Made by a program: the position numbers and the translations under genes. Shown one piece after another: positions 18,114-26,663 of a stretch of DNA of 64,000 bases. The DNA is taken from NCBI GenBank assembly GCA_965603205.1, contig CBFDCC010000012.1:1-64000 (forward strand), read 5' to 3'. The first letter of the stretch is position 1. Each line of letters begins with the position of its first letter. This DNA comes from Temperatibacter sp965603205 (GTDB lineage Bacteria > Pseudomonadota > Alphaproteobacteria > Sphingomonadales > Kordiimonadaceae). Below the pieces are notes generated by a model, which was given only the letters and a program-made list of their open reading frames with translations, made no database searches and was not told where the DNA came from.

Positions 18114-19139
18114 ATGAGTGATGGCCTGGTGTTTGAACCAGATTGGAGTGTCCATAGCGCCACCGTGCAGTCGGTGTTGCTAGCGGCTGAACAATATGGT
18201 GTCAAGCGCTTGAAGCTCCTTGCAGCGGCCAACATAGAATATCCCACTTTGGAAGTGGTAGACAGCACGGTGCCCGTATCAGACTATTACAGACTATTTG
18301 AAGTCGCGATGGAGATGACGAAAAATCCGGATATTGCCCTTGCCGCTGGCCGCATCAGTTATCTTTCTAGTCTGAATTTGCAGCTCTATATGACCACTAT
18401 CTGCCATAGTTTCCGGGACTATCTCAATCGCATGCCCAGTGTCGTCAAGCTGTGGGGGGATGTTGGCGAGGTGAACATTCGCCCTGAAGGAGACTATCTA
18501 CGGCTTGAGTGGATACCACTCGTCTCTAGCACGGGTAATAGTAGGTTTTTGAGCGATGTTATCCTTTCAGCGTCTGCCGCCATTGTCGATAGTCTGTGTT
18601 TTCTACCCGTAAAAGTACGCAAGGCCCACTTTACCTATAAAAAGCCACAGGACATAATGCAATTGACTGAGGTTTTCGGTGCGGCACTGAGCTTTAATGA
18701 AGATGTCAGCTGTATTTATTTTGACAGAGCGTGTCTTAATTACGCGCTTGTTGAGCAAAATTACAAGTTACAAAGTGGTGCGGCTATACCCTTTTCGGGC
18801 CTATTTGACGGCAAAGACCCCGGCGATAAATTTTGGCCAAGACTGCGACAAGCCATTGTGCGTCGCCTTCCGCTTGGGGAGCTAAAAATTGAGGCCGTGG
18901 CAAGCGATATGAAAAGCTCTGTGAGATCTCTTCAGCGTCATTTGGCTGATCGCGACAGCAGTTTTACTACAGAGGTTAAAAATATTCGCTCAGAACTCGC
19001 CATGCGCTATCTGGATGACGAAACGCTCAGCATCACTGATGTTGCCTTTCTCCTCGGCTTTAATGATCAAGGTGCCTTCTCGAACGCTTTTAAACAGTGG
19101 AATGGCATTTCACCGAGCAGCTATCAACAATTGGCGTAA
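18114..19139 (+). CDS. AraC-family regulator with Arabinose_bd-type N domain
   Basis: 341 residues. The N-terminal ~190 residues resemble the PF12625-type ligand-sensing domain (VPVSDYYRLFEVAMEMTKNP, DIALAAGRISYLSSL), found in OruR/ArgR-like and lipid-catabolism regulators. The C-terminal AraC double helix-turn-helix covers about 240-338 (SDMKSSVRSLQRHLADRDSS, then ITDVAFLLGFNDQGAFSNAF). It begins seven bases after the ligase stop codon and precedes a 98-base gap with inverted repeats, then the dehydrogenase gene. It is therefore the likely local regulator of the catabolic cluster, responding to a pathway acid or acyl-CoA. Activator or repressor cannot be told. Confidence 0.85.
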   Translation: MSDGLVFEPDWSVHSATVQSVLLAAEQYGVKRLKLLAAANIEYPTLEVVDSTVPVSDYYRLFEVAMEMTKNPDIALAAGRISYLSSLNLQLYMTTICHSFRDYLNRMPSVVKLWGDVGEVNIRPEGDYLRLEWIPLVSSTGNSRFLSDVILSASAAIVDSLCFLPVKVRKAHFTYKKPQDIMQLTEVFGAALSFNEDVSCIYFDRACLNYALVEQNYKLQSGAAIPFSGLFDGKDPGDKFWPRLRQAIVRRLPLGELKIEAVASDMKSSVRSLQRHLADRDSSFTTEVKNIRSELAMRYLDDETLSITDVAFLLGFNDQGAFSNAFKQWNGISPSSYQQLA

Positions 19140-19156
19140 AATAATATAACAATGGC

Positions 19157-19195
19157 GTAATATTACATGATTATAGCATAGTTTTACCATATGCT
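19157..19195. promoter_or_regulatory. Inverted repeats upstream of the dehydrogenase operon (possible operator)
   Basis: The 98-base gap contains the palindrome GTAATATTAC (19157-19166) and AGCATA/TATGCT (19175-19180 / 19190-19195). They sit between the AraC gene and its presumed target operon. Site function is inference. Confidence 0.35.
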
Positions 19196-19237
19196 CTAAT
19201 TTGAGAGATAAATAGATTTCTATATGGAGAGCCTGTC

Positions 19238-20410
19238 ATGTCACTAGATTTCGATAGTTCACGACTGCATAATCCGCATTTGACGGAGGATCACCATGCC
19301 TTTCGTGATCAGATCAGGCGGTTTTTTGACAAGGAAGTCATGCCCTATGCGGACGCATGGGATGAAGCGGGACATATACCCGACGAATTATGGGGCAAAG
19401 CTGCGGAAATGGGGCTGCTTGGTCTCGGTTACCCAGAAGAATATGGTGGCATATCCGAGGGCATTGATACATGGCATAAAAATATTGTAAGCGACGAACT
19501 AGCCCGCATCGGAGTCGGCGGAATCGGCGCGAGCTTGATGGTGCACGGTATTGGTTTGCCGCCGGTGATCAATTTTGGCAGTGAGGAAATAAAGCAAATG
19601 GTGGCCCCTCCCGTGCTCAGGGGTGAAAAGCGTATCTCGCTTGGCATCACCGAGCCCGGTGCTGGTTCTGATGTGGCGCAGCTTGCCACCACCGCGGTCA
19701 AGGACGGCGGTCATTATATTGTGAATGGCTCGAAAACCTACATTACAGGCGGCATGGGCGCAAATTGGGTAACAACGGCTGTGCGCACTGGCGGTCCAGG
19801 TAAGCGCGGTGTTTCAGCCTTGCTGATCCCGACCGATGCAAAGGGGTTTTCGCGCACGGAACTGGACAAAAAGCAAGGCTGGTGGGCGTCTGATACCGCA
19901 ACGCTTTACTTTGATAATGTGCGGGTGCCTATAGAGAATTTAATCGGCGAGGAAAATCAGGGTTTTCATGTAATTATGAATAATTTCAATAGTGAACGCA
20001 TGAGCATGTCGGTCACTATGGCTGCTTCAGCGCGGGTGTGCCTCGAAGAAGCGGTTAACTGGGCCCGTGAGCGTAAAACCTTTGGGCAGCGACTGGCGGA
20101 CCATCAGGTTATCCGCCACAAAATTGCCGATATGAAAATGCGCATCAACGCGACCGAAGCCTATATTCAATTGATATGCGCCCAGATGGAAGACGGCATA
20201 GCCAATCCTGGTGATATTGCACTTTTAAAAGTTCAATGCAGCCAAACCATGGAATTTTGTGCGCGCGAGGCAATGCAGATTTTGGGCGGCGGTGGTTATA
20301 TGCGCGGTAATCGGGTTGAGCGTATTTACCGCGAGGTTCGGGTTAATGCTATTGGTGGCGGTTCCGAAGAAATTATGCGTGATCTGGCCGCGCGTCAATA
20401 CGGTTTGTAG
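19238..20410 (+). CDS. Acyl-CoA dehydrogenase (branched-chain type)
   Basis: 390-residue FAD enzyme that makes the alpha-beta double bond of an acyl-CoA. The FAD/substrate segment GITEPGAGSDVAQLATTAVK is at about 133-152 and NGSKTYITGG follows. At the position of the usual MCAD/SCAD catalytic Glu (IYEGT) it has AIGGGSEEI, while helix G carries FNSERMSM, the place of Glu254 of isovaleryl-CoA dehydrogenase. This arrangement is known from IVD and related enzymes acting on 3-methyl acyl-CoAs. GGAG lies nine bases before ATG 19238. It is the first gene of a tight operon (gaps of 4-35 bases). Substrate by context: citronellyl-CoA-like or a shorter branched intermediate. Confidence 0.88.
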   Translation: MSLDFDSSRLHNPHLTEDHHAFRDQIRRFFDKEVMPYADAWDEAGHIPDELWGKAAEMGLLGLGYPEEYGGISEGIDTWHKNIVSDELARIGVGGIGASLMVHGIGLPPVINFGSEEIKQMVAPPVLRGEKRISLGITEPGAGSDVAQLATTAVKDGGHYIVNGSKTYITGGMGANWVTTAVRTGGPGKRGVSALLIPTDAKGFSRTELDKKQGWWASDTATLYFDNVRVPIENLIGEENQGFHVIMNNFNSERMSMSVTMAASARVCLEEAVNWARERKTFGQRLADHQVIRHKIADMKMRINATEAYIQLICAQMEDGIANPGDIALLKVQCSQTMEFCAREAMQILGGGGYMRGNRVERIYREVRVNAIGGGSEEIMRDLAARQYGL

Positions 20411-20421
20411 GAGATACTCAC

Positions 20422-21057
20422 ATGACTATGAAATTATGGCACTGTCACAATACACGTTCGCTGCGCCCCCTTTGGGCCATGGAGGAAATGGGTCTGGATT
20501 ATGAACTTGAGGTTCTGCCCTTCCCGCCGCGATTTTTCAAAAAAGAATATCTCGGCGTCAATGTGCTGGGCACTGTGCCTTTCTTTGAAGACGGGGATAC
20601 AACGATGACGGAATCCACGGGCATTTGTCATTATCTGGTGGAACGTTATGGTCGCTATGATTTTGGCCTAAAGCCTGATCATGCCGAGTTTGGCGACTAT
20701 CTCAACTGGCTTTATCACAGTGATGCGACGTTGACGTTCCCGCAGACTATATATCTGCGTTACACCATGCTGGAGCAAGGTGACAGGAAGTTACCGCAAG
20801 CGGCAGAAGATTACCGAGCGTGGTTCATTGCCCGCCTGCGTAAACTGGACGCGCATATAGAGTCCCGCGAATTTCTGGTTGATGACCGCTTTACCATTGC
20901 TGATATTGCCATTGGGTACGCGCTGCATCTGGGGCAGTCTCTCGGAATAGATAGCAACTATAGCCCGCAGGTCAAAGATTATCTGGCCCGCTTGCAAGAG
21001 CGCCCTGCTTTCAAAAAAACTGTTGCTATGGGTGCTGAGCAAAGCGCGTTTAAATAG
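20422..21057 (+). CDS. Glutathione S-transferase family protein
   Basis: 211 residues with thioredoxin-like N domain (1-80; WHCHNTRSLRPLWAMEEMG, NVLGTVPFFEDGDTTMTES with the cis-Pro and glutathione gamma-glutamyl ESTG contact) and an all-helical C domain (about 88-200; FTIADIAIGYAL is the conserved N-capping box). Cytosolic glutathione-dependent conjugation, isomerisation or peroxide removal. It lies between two acyl-CoA dehydrogenase genes with gaps of 11 and 9 bases, so it is co-transcribed; it might detoxify a reactive enal such as citral, which is inference. GGAG lies eight bases before ATG 20422. It is not a known member of the P. aeruginosa atu cluster. Confidence 0.88.
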   Translation: MTMKLWHCHNTRSLRPLWAMEEMGLDYELEVLPFPPRFFKKEYLGVNVLGTVPFFEDGDTTMTESTGICHYLVERYGRYDFGLKPDHAEFGDYLNWLYHSDATLTFPQTIYLRYTMLEQGDRKLPQAAEDYRAWFIARLRKLDAHIESREFLVDDRFTIADIAIGYALHLGQSLGIDSNYSPQVKDYLARLQERPAFKKTVAMGAEQSAFK

Positions 21058-21066
21058 GAGACGATC

Positions 21067-22218
21067 ATGATTTTTACCGATGAACATAGAGCTATTGGCG
21101 AAATGCTGGCGCAATTTATTGATAAAGAGATTAACCCCCATGTGGATGAGTGGGAGCGTGATGGCATTTTCCCCGCCCACGAAGTGTTTAAAAAAATGGG
21201 TGACCTTGGATTGCTTGGCATTTCCAAACCAGAAAAGTTTGGAGGTATGGGGCTGGATTACAGCTACAGTGTTGTCGCATCAGAAGAACTCGGCCGTATT
21301 CGCTGTGGCAGCGTGCCGATGGCAATCGGTGTACAAACGGATATGGCGACGCCAGCGCTTGCTAAATATGGTAGCGATGAATTAAGAGAAAAATATCTTT
21401 CAAAAGCCATATCTGGCGAAGCCGTCTTTTGTGTTGCTGTTAGTGAGCCACATGCAGGCTCAGATGTAGCAAACATCAAAACAAAAGCTGTTAAAGATGG
21501 TGATGATTACATTATTAATGGTAGCAAAATGTGGATTACCAACTCACTTCAGGCAGATTATATTTGCTTGCTGGCTAATACAGGTGATGGCCCAAAACAC
21601 AAAAATAAATCACTCATCATTGTGCCGACAAAAACCAAAGGTGTTTCTTTTTCTGATAAATTGGACAAGCTAGGCATGCGCTCTAGTGATACTGCACAAA
21701 TCTTTTTTGATGATGTCCGCGTGCCACAAAGTAATCTAATTGGTGAAGAAGGCATGGGATTTATCTATCAGATGCAGCAATTCCAGGAAGAGCGATTGTT
21801 TGCAGCAGCAGGTGCACTGAAGGGTATGGATATGTGCATTCAGGATACGATTGACTATACCAGCGAGCGCCATGCGTTTGGCAAACCGCTTATCGATAAT
21901 CAGGTTATCCATTTTCGAATGGCTGAATTGAAAACCGAGGTCGAAGCCCTGCGTGCACTGACGTATAGCGCGGTCGAAGGCTATATCGGCGGCGAAGATG
22001 TGACGATGAAAGCCTCGATGGCGAAACTAAAAGCTGGGCGTCTGATGCGTGAGGTTACTGACAGTTGCCTGCAATATTGGGGTGGGATGGGCTATATGTG
22101 GGACAATTCTATTGCGCGATCTTATCGGGATTCTCGCCTGACGTCTATCGCTGGTGGTGCTGACGAAGTGATGCTCGGCATAATCTGTAAACATATGAAT
22201 ATTCTACCCAAGCGGTAG
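21067..22218 (+). CDS. atuD: Acyl-CoA dehydrogenase, citronellyl-CoA dehydrogenase (AtuD)-like
   Basis: 383 residues. The N terminus MIFTDEHRAIGEM, the segment GLLGISKPEKFGGMGLDYSY and GVQTDMATPALAKYGSD match what I recall of AtuD-type citronellyl-CoA dehydrogenases. The flavin segment is AVSEPHAGSDVANIK. Like its neighbour it has the IVD-type helix G Glu (FQEERLFAAAG) and lacks the MCAD-type Glu (SIAGGADEV). In the atu pathway it makes geranyl-CoA from citronellyl-CoA. GGAG precedes ATG 21067. Odd: the middle of the gene (about 21361-21780) is clearly AT-richer than both ends, suggesting a recombinant gene. Enzyme class firm; substrate from similarity memory and context. Confidence 0.85.
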   Translation: MIFTDEHRAIGEMLAQFIDKEINPHVDEWERDGIFPAHEVFKKMGDLGLLGISKPEKFGGMGLDYSYSVVASEELGRIRCGSVPMAIGVQTDMATPALAKYGSDELREKYLSKAISGEAVFCVAVSEPHAGSDVANIKTKAVKDGDDYIINGSKMWITNSLQADYICLLANTGDGPKHKNKSLIIVPTKTKGVSFSDKLDKLGMRSSDTAQIFFDDVRVPQSNLIGEEGMGFIYQMQQFQEERLFAAAGALKGMDMCIQDTIDYTSERHAFGKPLIDNQVIHFRMAELKTEVEALRALTYSAVEGYIGGEDVTMKASMAKLKAGRLMREVTDSCLQYWGGMGYMWDNSIARSYRDSRLTSIAGGADEVMLGIICKHMNILPKR

Positions 22219-22236
22219 AAAGGATAAGGGCGCATT

Positions 22237-23853
22237 ATGGCTATATTTGAAAGTTTAATAGACGCGAACTCTGATGAGTTTAAAGCGAACTATGCATCAA
22301 TGAAAGAAGCGGTGGACGAGTTCCGTGCTATTGAAAGGCATGTGATTGAAGCAGCAGAGGCCAAAGCACCGCGCTACAAAAAACGAGGCTTTATCACGCC
22401 GCGAGAACGCCTGAGCCTGCTACTGGATCCAGGCGAGCCCTTTTTGGAGCTGTCGACGCTGTGTGGATATATGCAGGACGGCGATAAAGACGGGTCAGCC
22501 GCTGGTGGTAGCTGTATTACAGGCATTGGATATGTCGCGGGTGCACGGGTGATGGTCATCGTTGATGATTATATGACCAAGGGCGGCACCATCGGTAAAC
22601 TCGGTAGCGCCAAACGCTCGCGTATGATGGAGCTCGCCACCCAAAATAAGCTACCAATAATGACGCTGGCCCAAAGTGGTGGCGGTGACCTTAAAGGTCT
22701 TGGTGACTGGTTTGGACCTACGGCATCAGGTTTTGCTAATCAGGCGCGGTTATCAGCCGCGGGCATTCCACAAATTACCGTGGTGCATGGCAGTGCTACG
22801 GCGGGCGGCGCTTATCAGCCCGGCCTGTCTGATTATGTAATAATGATCCGCAAGCAATCCACTGTCTATTTGGCAGGGCCACCACTTCTTAAAGCCGCCA
22901 CAGGCGAAGTCGCAACAGAAGAAGAAATTGGCGGCGCAGAAATGCATAGCGAAATAGCAGGAACAGCCGACTATTTGGCTGAAAATGACGCTGACGGGGT
23001 GCGCATTGCACGCGAAATTACAGCAAGAATTGGCTGGAACAAAGATGGCAGCGCTTTGCAGCCAAAACGCCCTTACACTGAACCATTATACAACAGCCAA
23101 GATCTCTTGGGCATTGTGCCGATTGACCCTAAGAAACCCTATGATGTGCGTGAAATTATTACGCGTCTCGCCGATGGTTCAAATTATTTGGATTTTAAGG
23201 TCGAATATGACATGGGCACTGTTTGCGGCCATATTGAAATAAAGGGTCAGCCTTGCGGGGTGATTGGTAACAATGGCCCTATAACTGCCAAAGGTGCTGC
23301 CAAGGCGGCGCAATTTATTCAGCTTTGCGAACAATCCTCCACGCCGCTTTTGTTTTTGCATAATACGACGGGTTTTCTGGTTGGTACCGAGGCTGAGCAG
23401 GCAGGAATTATCAAACATGGTGCCAAGCTTATTCAGGCCGTGACCAATGCTAGCGTGCCAAAAATCAGTGTGATTGTCGGCGGTTCTTTCGGGGCTGGTA
23501 ATTACGCCATGTGTGGTCGGGGTATTCCGCCGCGCTTTATGTTTGCCTGGCCTAAAACCGTTGTTGCGGTAATGGGGCCAGAGCAAGCCGGTAGCGTGAT
23601 GCGTCAGGTGGGAGAAGCCAAAATGGCACGGGCCGGAGAGGTTAACCACACCATGCTGGACGCGATGGAAAAAGATATCGTCGACACGATGGAAGCCAAA
23701 TCTCGCGCCTTGATGAATACGGCACGCCTTTGGGATGATGCGATGATTGATCCACGCGACACGCGCGATATTGTCGCTTTTGCGCTGGATGTTTGCCTTG
23801 AAAGTGATGCGCGTCAACTGTCGGGCAATACATTTGGTGTGGCGCGACTGTAA
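22237..23853 (+). CDS. atuC: Acyl-CoA carboxylase carboxyltransferase subunit, geranyl-CoA carboxylase (AtuC)-like
   Basis: 538 residues, the usual length for beta subunits of geranyl- and 3-methylcrotonyl-CoA carboxylase. Two crotonase-fold carboxyltransferase domains (about 30-280 and 290-530). Signature segments are HGSATAGGAYQPGLSDY and LAGPPLLKAATGEVATEEE in the N domain and HNTTGFLVGTEAEQAG and GGSFGAGNYAMCGRG in the C domain. The wording ARLSAAGIP ... GAYQxGLSDY is closer to AtuC as I remember it than to methylcrotonyl-CoA carboxylase (SAKGIPQIA ... GAYVPAMSDE). It transfers CO2 from biotin to the gamma methyl of an enoyl-CoA. Eighteen bases separate it from atuD. Which substrate is used needs biochemical or structural comparison. 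Confidence 0.85.
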   Translation: MAIFESLIDANSDEFKANYASMKEAVDEFRAIERHVIEAAEAKAPRYKKRGFITPRERLSLLLDPGEPFLELSTLCGYMQDGDKDGSAAGGSCITGIGYVAGARVMVIVDDYMTKGGTIGKLGSAKRSRMMELATQNKLPIMTLAQSGGGDLKGLGDWFGPTASGFANQARLSAAGIPQITVVHGSATAGGAYQPGLSDYVIMIRKQSTVYLAGPPLLKAATGEVATEEEIGGAEMHSEIAGTADYLAENDADGVRIAREITARIGWNKDGSALQPKRPYTEPLYNSQDLLGIVPIDPKKPYDVREIITRLADGSNYLDFKVEYDMGTVCGHIEIKGQPCGVIGNNGPITAKGAAKAAQFIQLCEQSSTPLLFLHNTTGFLVGTEAEQAGIIKHGAKLIQAVTNASVPKISVIVGGSFGAGNYAMCGRGIPPRFMFAWPKTVVAVMGPEQAGSVMRQVGEAKMARAGEVNHTMLDAMEKDIVDTMEAKSRALMNTARLWDDAMIDPRDTRDIVAFALDVCLESDARQLSGNTFGVARL

Positions 23854-23888
23854 GTGTTATTTGGCAAGAAAATGGTGGGAGAGAATCG

Positions 23889-24698
23889 ATGAATTTACCC
23901 GACTGCAAGGAGTTGTTATTGGCCGAGAGTGACGGTATTTTAACCATCACACTTAATCGACCCAAACGACGCAATGCCATGAACAGAGAACTGGTAATAG
24001 AGCTGATGGATATTTTTAAATCCATCGAAGAAGACCAAACAGTGCGCGCTGTGGTGCTCGAAGGCGCCGAGAGTAATTTTTGTGCTGGCGGTGATATATC
24101 TGGCTTGAACCAAACTGGCATGAACAAGCAGAAAAAAGAAAAGCAGATGTGGGAGTTTAACCGTGTTTTTGGTCGCATGATCACGCAGGTAAATCACGCA
24201 CCACAAGTAGTGATAACCATGCTCGAAGGCGCTGTGATGGGCGGCGGTTTTGGCCTTGCCTGTATTTCAGACATTGCTATCGCCCACAAGGATGCGCTGG
24301 TTGCTTTACCAGAAACCGGTCTTGGACTGGTGCCGGCACAAATCGCGCCTTTTGTTGTCTCGCGCGTTGGCATTACGCAGGCCCGCCGTCTCGCACTATT
24401 GGGAGAGCGCTTGAACGGTGAGCAAGCCACCATGCTGGGCATAGCCCATTTTGTAGCTAATGATAGAGCAGCGATGGAGGAGAGGCTGGCCAGTATTTTA
24501 AAGCAGGTAAGGCGCTGCGCACCAGGGGCTAATGCCTTGACCAAAAAACTGATGCTGCAAGTGGGTGTGGTCGAGCATGAAGCGTTGCTTGATGGTGCCG
24601 CGGATATGTTCACCCACTGTTTAACCACAGTTGAAGGGCAAGAAGGCACCAAAGCTTTCTTAGAGAAACGAAAACCATATTGGGCAGACAAAGGGTAG
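23889..24698 (+). CDS. atuE: Enoyl-CoA hydratase, isohexenylglutaconyl-CoA hydratase (AtuE)-like
   Basis: 269-residue crotonase family member. The oxyanion-hole segments are NFCAGGDISGL and EGAVMGGGFGLACISD. The catalytic-Glu positions read GGGFGLA (no Glu at the first site) and LPETGLGLVPAQIAPFV (Glu present at the second), a pattern seen in methylglutaconyl- and isohexenylglutaconyl-CoA hydratases rather than classical ECH. It would hydrate the carboxylated enoyl-CoA product of the carboxylase. GGGAGAG is found eight bases before ATG 23889. It sits between the two carboxylase subunit genes, as atuE sits between atuC/D and atuF. A plain enoyl-CoA hydratase is the alternative. Confidence 0.82.
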   Translation: MNLPDCKELLLAESDGILTITLNRPKRRNAMNRELVIELMDIFKSIEEDQTVRAVVLEGAESNFCAGGDISGLNQTGMNKQKKEKQMWEFNRVFGRMITQVNHAPQVVITMLEGAVMGGGFGLACISDIAIAHKDALVALPETGLGLVPAQIAPFVVSRVGITQARRLALLGERLNGEQATMLGIAHFVANDRAAMEERLASILKQVRRCAPGANALTKKLMLQVGVVEHEALLDGAADMFTHCLTTVEGQEGTKAFLEKRKPYWADKG

Positions 24699-24702
24699 TT
24701 TT

Positions 24703-26658
24703 ATGCAGAAAATATTAATCGCCAATCGCGGCGAAATTGCCGTACGCGTAATCCAGACAGCCCGCGAATTTGGCTATAGAAGTGTTGCGGTTTACAGTGA
24801 TGTCGACGCCGATAGCTTGCATGTATGCGAGGCGGATCAGGCGATTTGTCTTGGCGGCAAGACGGCAGCGGAGAGCTATCTGGATACGGCGAAAATACTT
24901 GACGCCGCCAAGAAGGTCGGCGCGGATGCCATTCATCCCGGTTACGGCTTTTTATCAGAAAATGCTGCCTTTGCCCGTGCCTGTGAAGCAGCAGGCATAA
25001 CTTTTATCGGACCAAGGGCTGACGCGATTGAGTTGATGGGCAGCAAGCGCCTGTCGAAACTCGCGATGATAGAGGCTGGTGTACCATGCATTCCCGGTTA
25101 TCAGGGCGCTGACCAAGGTGATGATATTTTATGCGCTAAGGCTGGGGAGATTGGTTTTCCTTTGATGGTCAAAGCATCAGCAGGCGGCGGTGGTCGCGGC
25201 ATGCGTCTTGTAGCGTCTGCAAGTGATCTAGCTGCCCAGATTAAAACCGCACGCTCGGAAGCGCAAAATGCTTTCGGCAGTGATGAATTGATCCTAGAGA
25301 AAGCAGTGGTCCAGCCTCGCCATATTGAAATTCAGATATTTGCCGATGAGCACGGCAATGTCGTGCATTTATTTGAACGCGATTGCTCGGTTCAGCGCCG
25401 CCACCAGAAGGTGGTGGAAGAAGCCCCAAGCCCCTTCGTTGATCCTGCGTTGCGGGCGCGCATGGGGCAGGCGGCGGTTGAAGCCGCCAAATCGTGTAAT
25501 TATCGCGGCGCAGGCACTGTTGAGTTCCTCGTTGACGCCGATAAAAACTTTTATTTCCTCGAAATGAATACCCGCCTGCAGGTGGAGCATCCAGTGACCG
25601 AAATGATCACAGGGTTTGATCTGGTTGAATGGCAATTCATCGTGGCTGAAGGGCAGGTGCTGCCGCTTTCACAAGACGAGATCACTTTTGAGGGACACGC
25701 TATCGAAGTGCGCCTTTACGCGGAAGACCCGCGCCATGATTTTATGCCGCAAACAGGAACCATCCATGCGTGGGAGGTGCCCTATTCATTGGGTGTTCGC
25801 ACAGATAGCGGCATTCAAGAGGGACAAGAAGTTAGTCCTTATTATGATCCAATGATCGCTAAAATCATTGCTTACGGTGATACGCGCGCCACGGCTATCC
25901 GTCGCTTGGCCTCAAGTCTTGATGACTGCCAACTTCTCGGTGTGAATAATAACAAAGCATTTCTCTCTAATGTGCTGCGCCATGCTACTTTTGTAGCGGG
26001 CAGTGCGACAACGGCCTTTTTAGCCGAGCATTTTGAAAATGATCCAACAATGAGTGAGGGCGAGCCCAGCATAGAGGTTATCGCCAGAGCAGCATTGACT
26101 TACTATAAACATGGTCAAAAAAATATTCAGGGCTGGACATCGTCAACCGACACGCTGTCACGTTTTAAACTGGAATCCACAGGCAAGACCTATGAGATAG
26201 AACTAGTGGAACACGACGCCTGTTACAGCATATCTTGCGGCGATCAAGCGACGACTTTGCATTTGGCAGAAATGGATAATGTTGTCTGGTACGTTGTAGA
26301 AGGCGGTGTGCGGGATGGGTTTCATCAGGCCATGATCGGCGACAGGCTATATCTTGATGACAGATCGGGCCATTATATTTTTGACAATGTGATGCATCGA
26401 CCAGCCGCTGCAAGCGCTGGATCTAGTGATGGTCAGGTGAAAGCGCCGATGGATGGGGCCATCATTGATGTGCTTGTCACGGTTGGCGACAAGGTTGAGG
26501 CCGGTCAGGCATTGGTGGTGATGGAAGCCATGAAAATGGAACATTCCCTCAAGGCCAGTGTTGCGGGTGTGGTGGAAAACATGTCCGTAAGTGTGGGCGA
26601 TCAAGTCAAGGCACGGCAAATTTTGGCGCGTGTCTCGGTCACGAAAGAAAAAGGATAA
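24703..26658 (+). CDS. atuF: Acyl-CoA carboxylase biotin-carrying alpha subunit (AtuF-like)
   Basis: 651 residues: biotin carboxylase domain at about 1-445 (KILIANRGEIAVRVIQTARE; ATP-grasp glycine loop SAGGGGRGM; EMNTRLQVEHPVTE), a linker/BT domain, and a biotin carboxyl carrier domain at the C terminus with the biotinyl lysine in EAMKMEH (Lys about 611). It carboxylates its own biotin with ATP and bicarbonate and works with the beta subunit encoded by atuC. Length fits geranyl-CoA and methylcrotonyl-CoA carboxylase alpha subunits. The start is four bases after the hydratase stop. Needs biotinylation by BirA encoded elsewhere. Confidence 0.9.
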   Translation: MQKILIANRGEIAVRVIQTAREFGYRSVAVYSDVDADSLHVCEADQAICLGGKTAAESYLDTAKILDAAKKVGADAIHPGYGFLSENAAFARACEAAGITFIGPRADAIELMGSKRLSKLAMIEAGVPCIPGYQGADQGDDILCAKAGEIGFPLMVKASAGGGGRGMRLVASASDLAAQIKTARSEAQNAFGSDELILEKAVVQPRHIEIQIFADEHGNVVHLFERDCSVQRRHQKVVEEAPSPFVDPALRARMGQAAVEAAKSCNYRGAGTVEFLVDADKNFYFLEMNTRLQVEHPVTEMITGFDLVEWQFIVAEGQVLPLSQDEITFEGHAIEVRLYAEDPRHDFMPQTGTIHAWEVPYSLGVRTDSGIQEGQEVSPYYDPMIAKIIAYGDTRATAIRRLASSLDDCQLLGVNNNKAFLSNVLRHATFVAGSATTAFLAEHFENDPTMSEGEPSIEVIARAALTYYKHGQKNIQGWTSSTDTLSRFKLESTGKTYEIELVEHDACYSISCGDQATTLHLAEMDNVVWYVVEGGVRDGFHQAMIGDRLYLDDRSGHYIFDNVMHRPAAASAGSSDGQVKAPMDGAIIDVLVTVGDKVEAGQALVVMEAMKMEHSLKASVAGVVENMSVSVGDQVKARQILARVSVTKEKG

Positions 26659-26663
26659 AGAAT

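Noticed and set aside
23179..23817. 212-codon minus-strand frame within the carboxylase beta gene
   Set aside because: Shadow of a strongly conserved gene on the other strand; no features of its own.
22237..24698. Assignment of the cluster to leucine (liu) degradation
   Set aside because: An AtuA-family gene is present and no HMG-CoA lyase gene is seen; beta-subunit wording is closer to AtuC as remembered. Not fully excluded.
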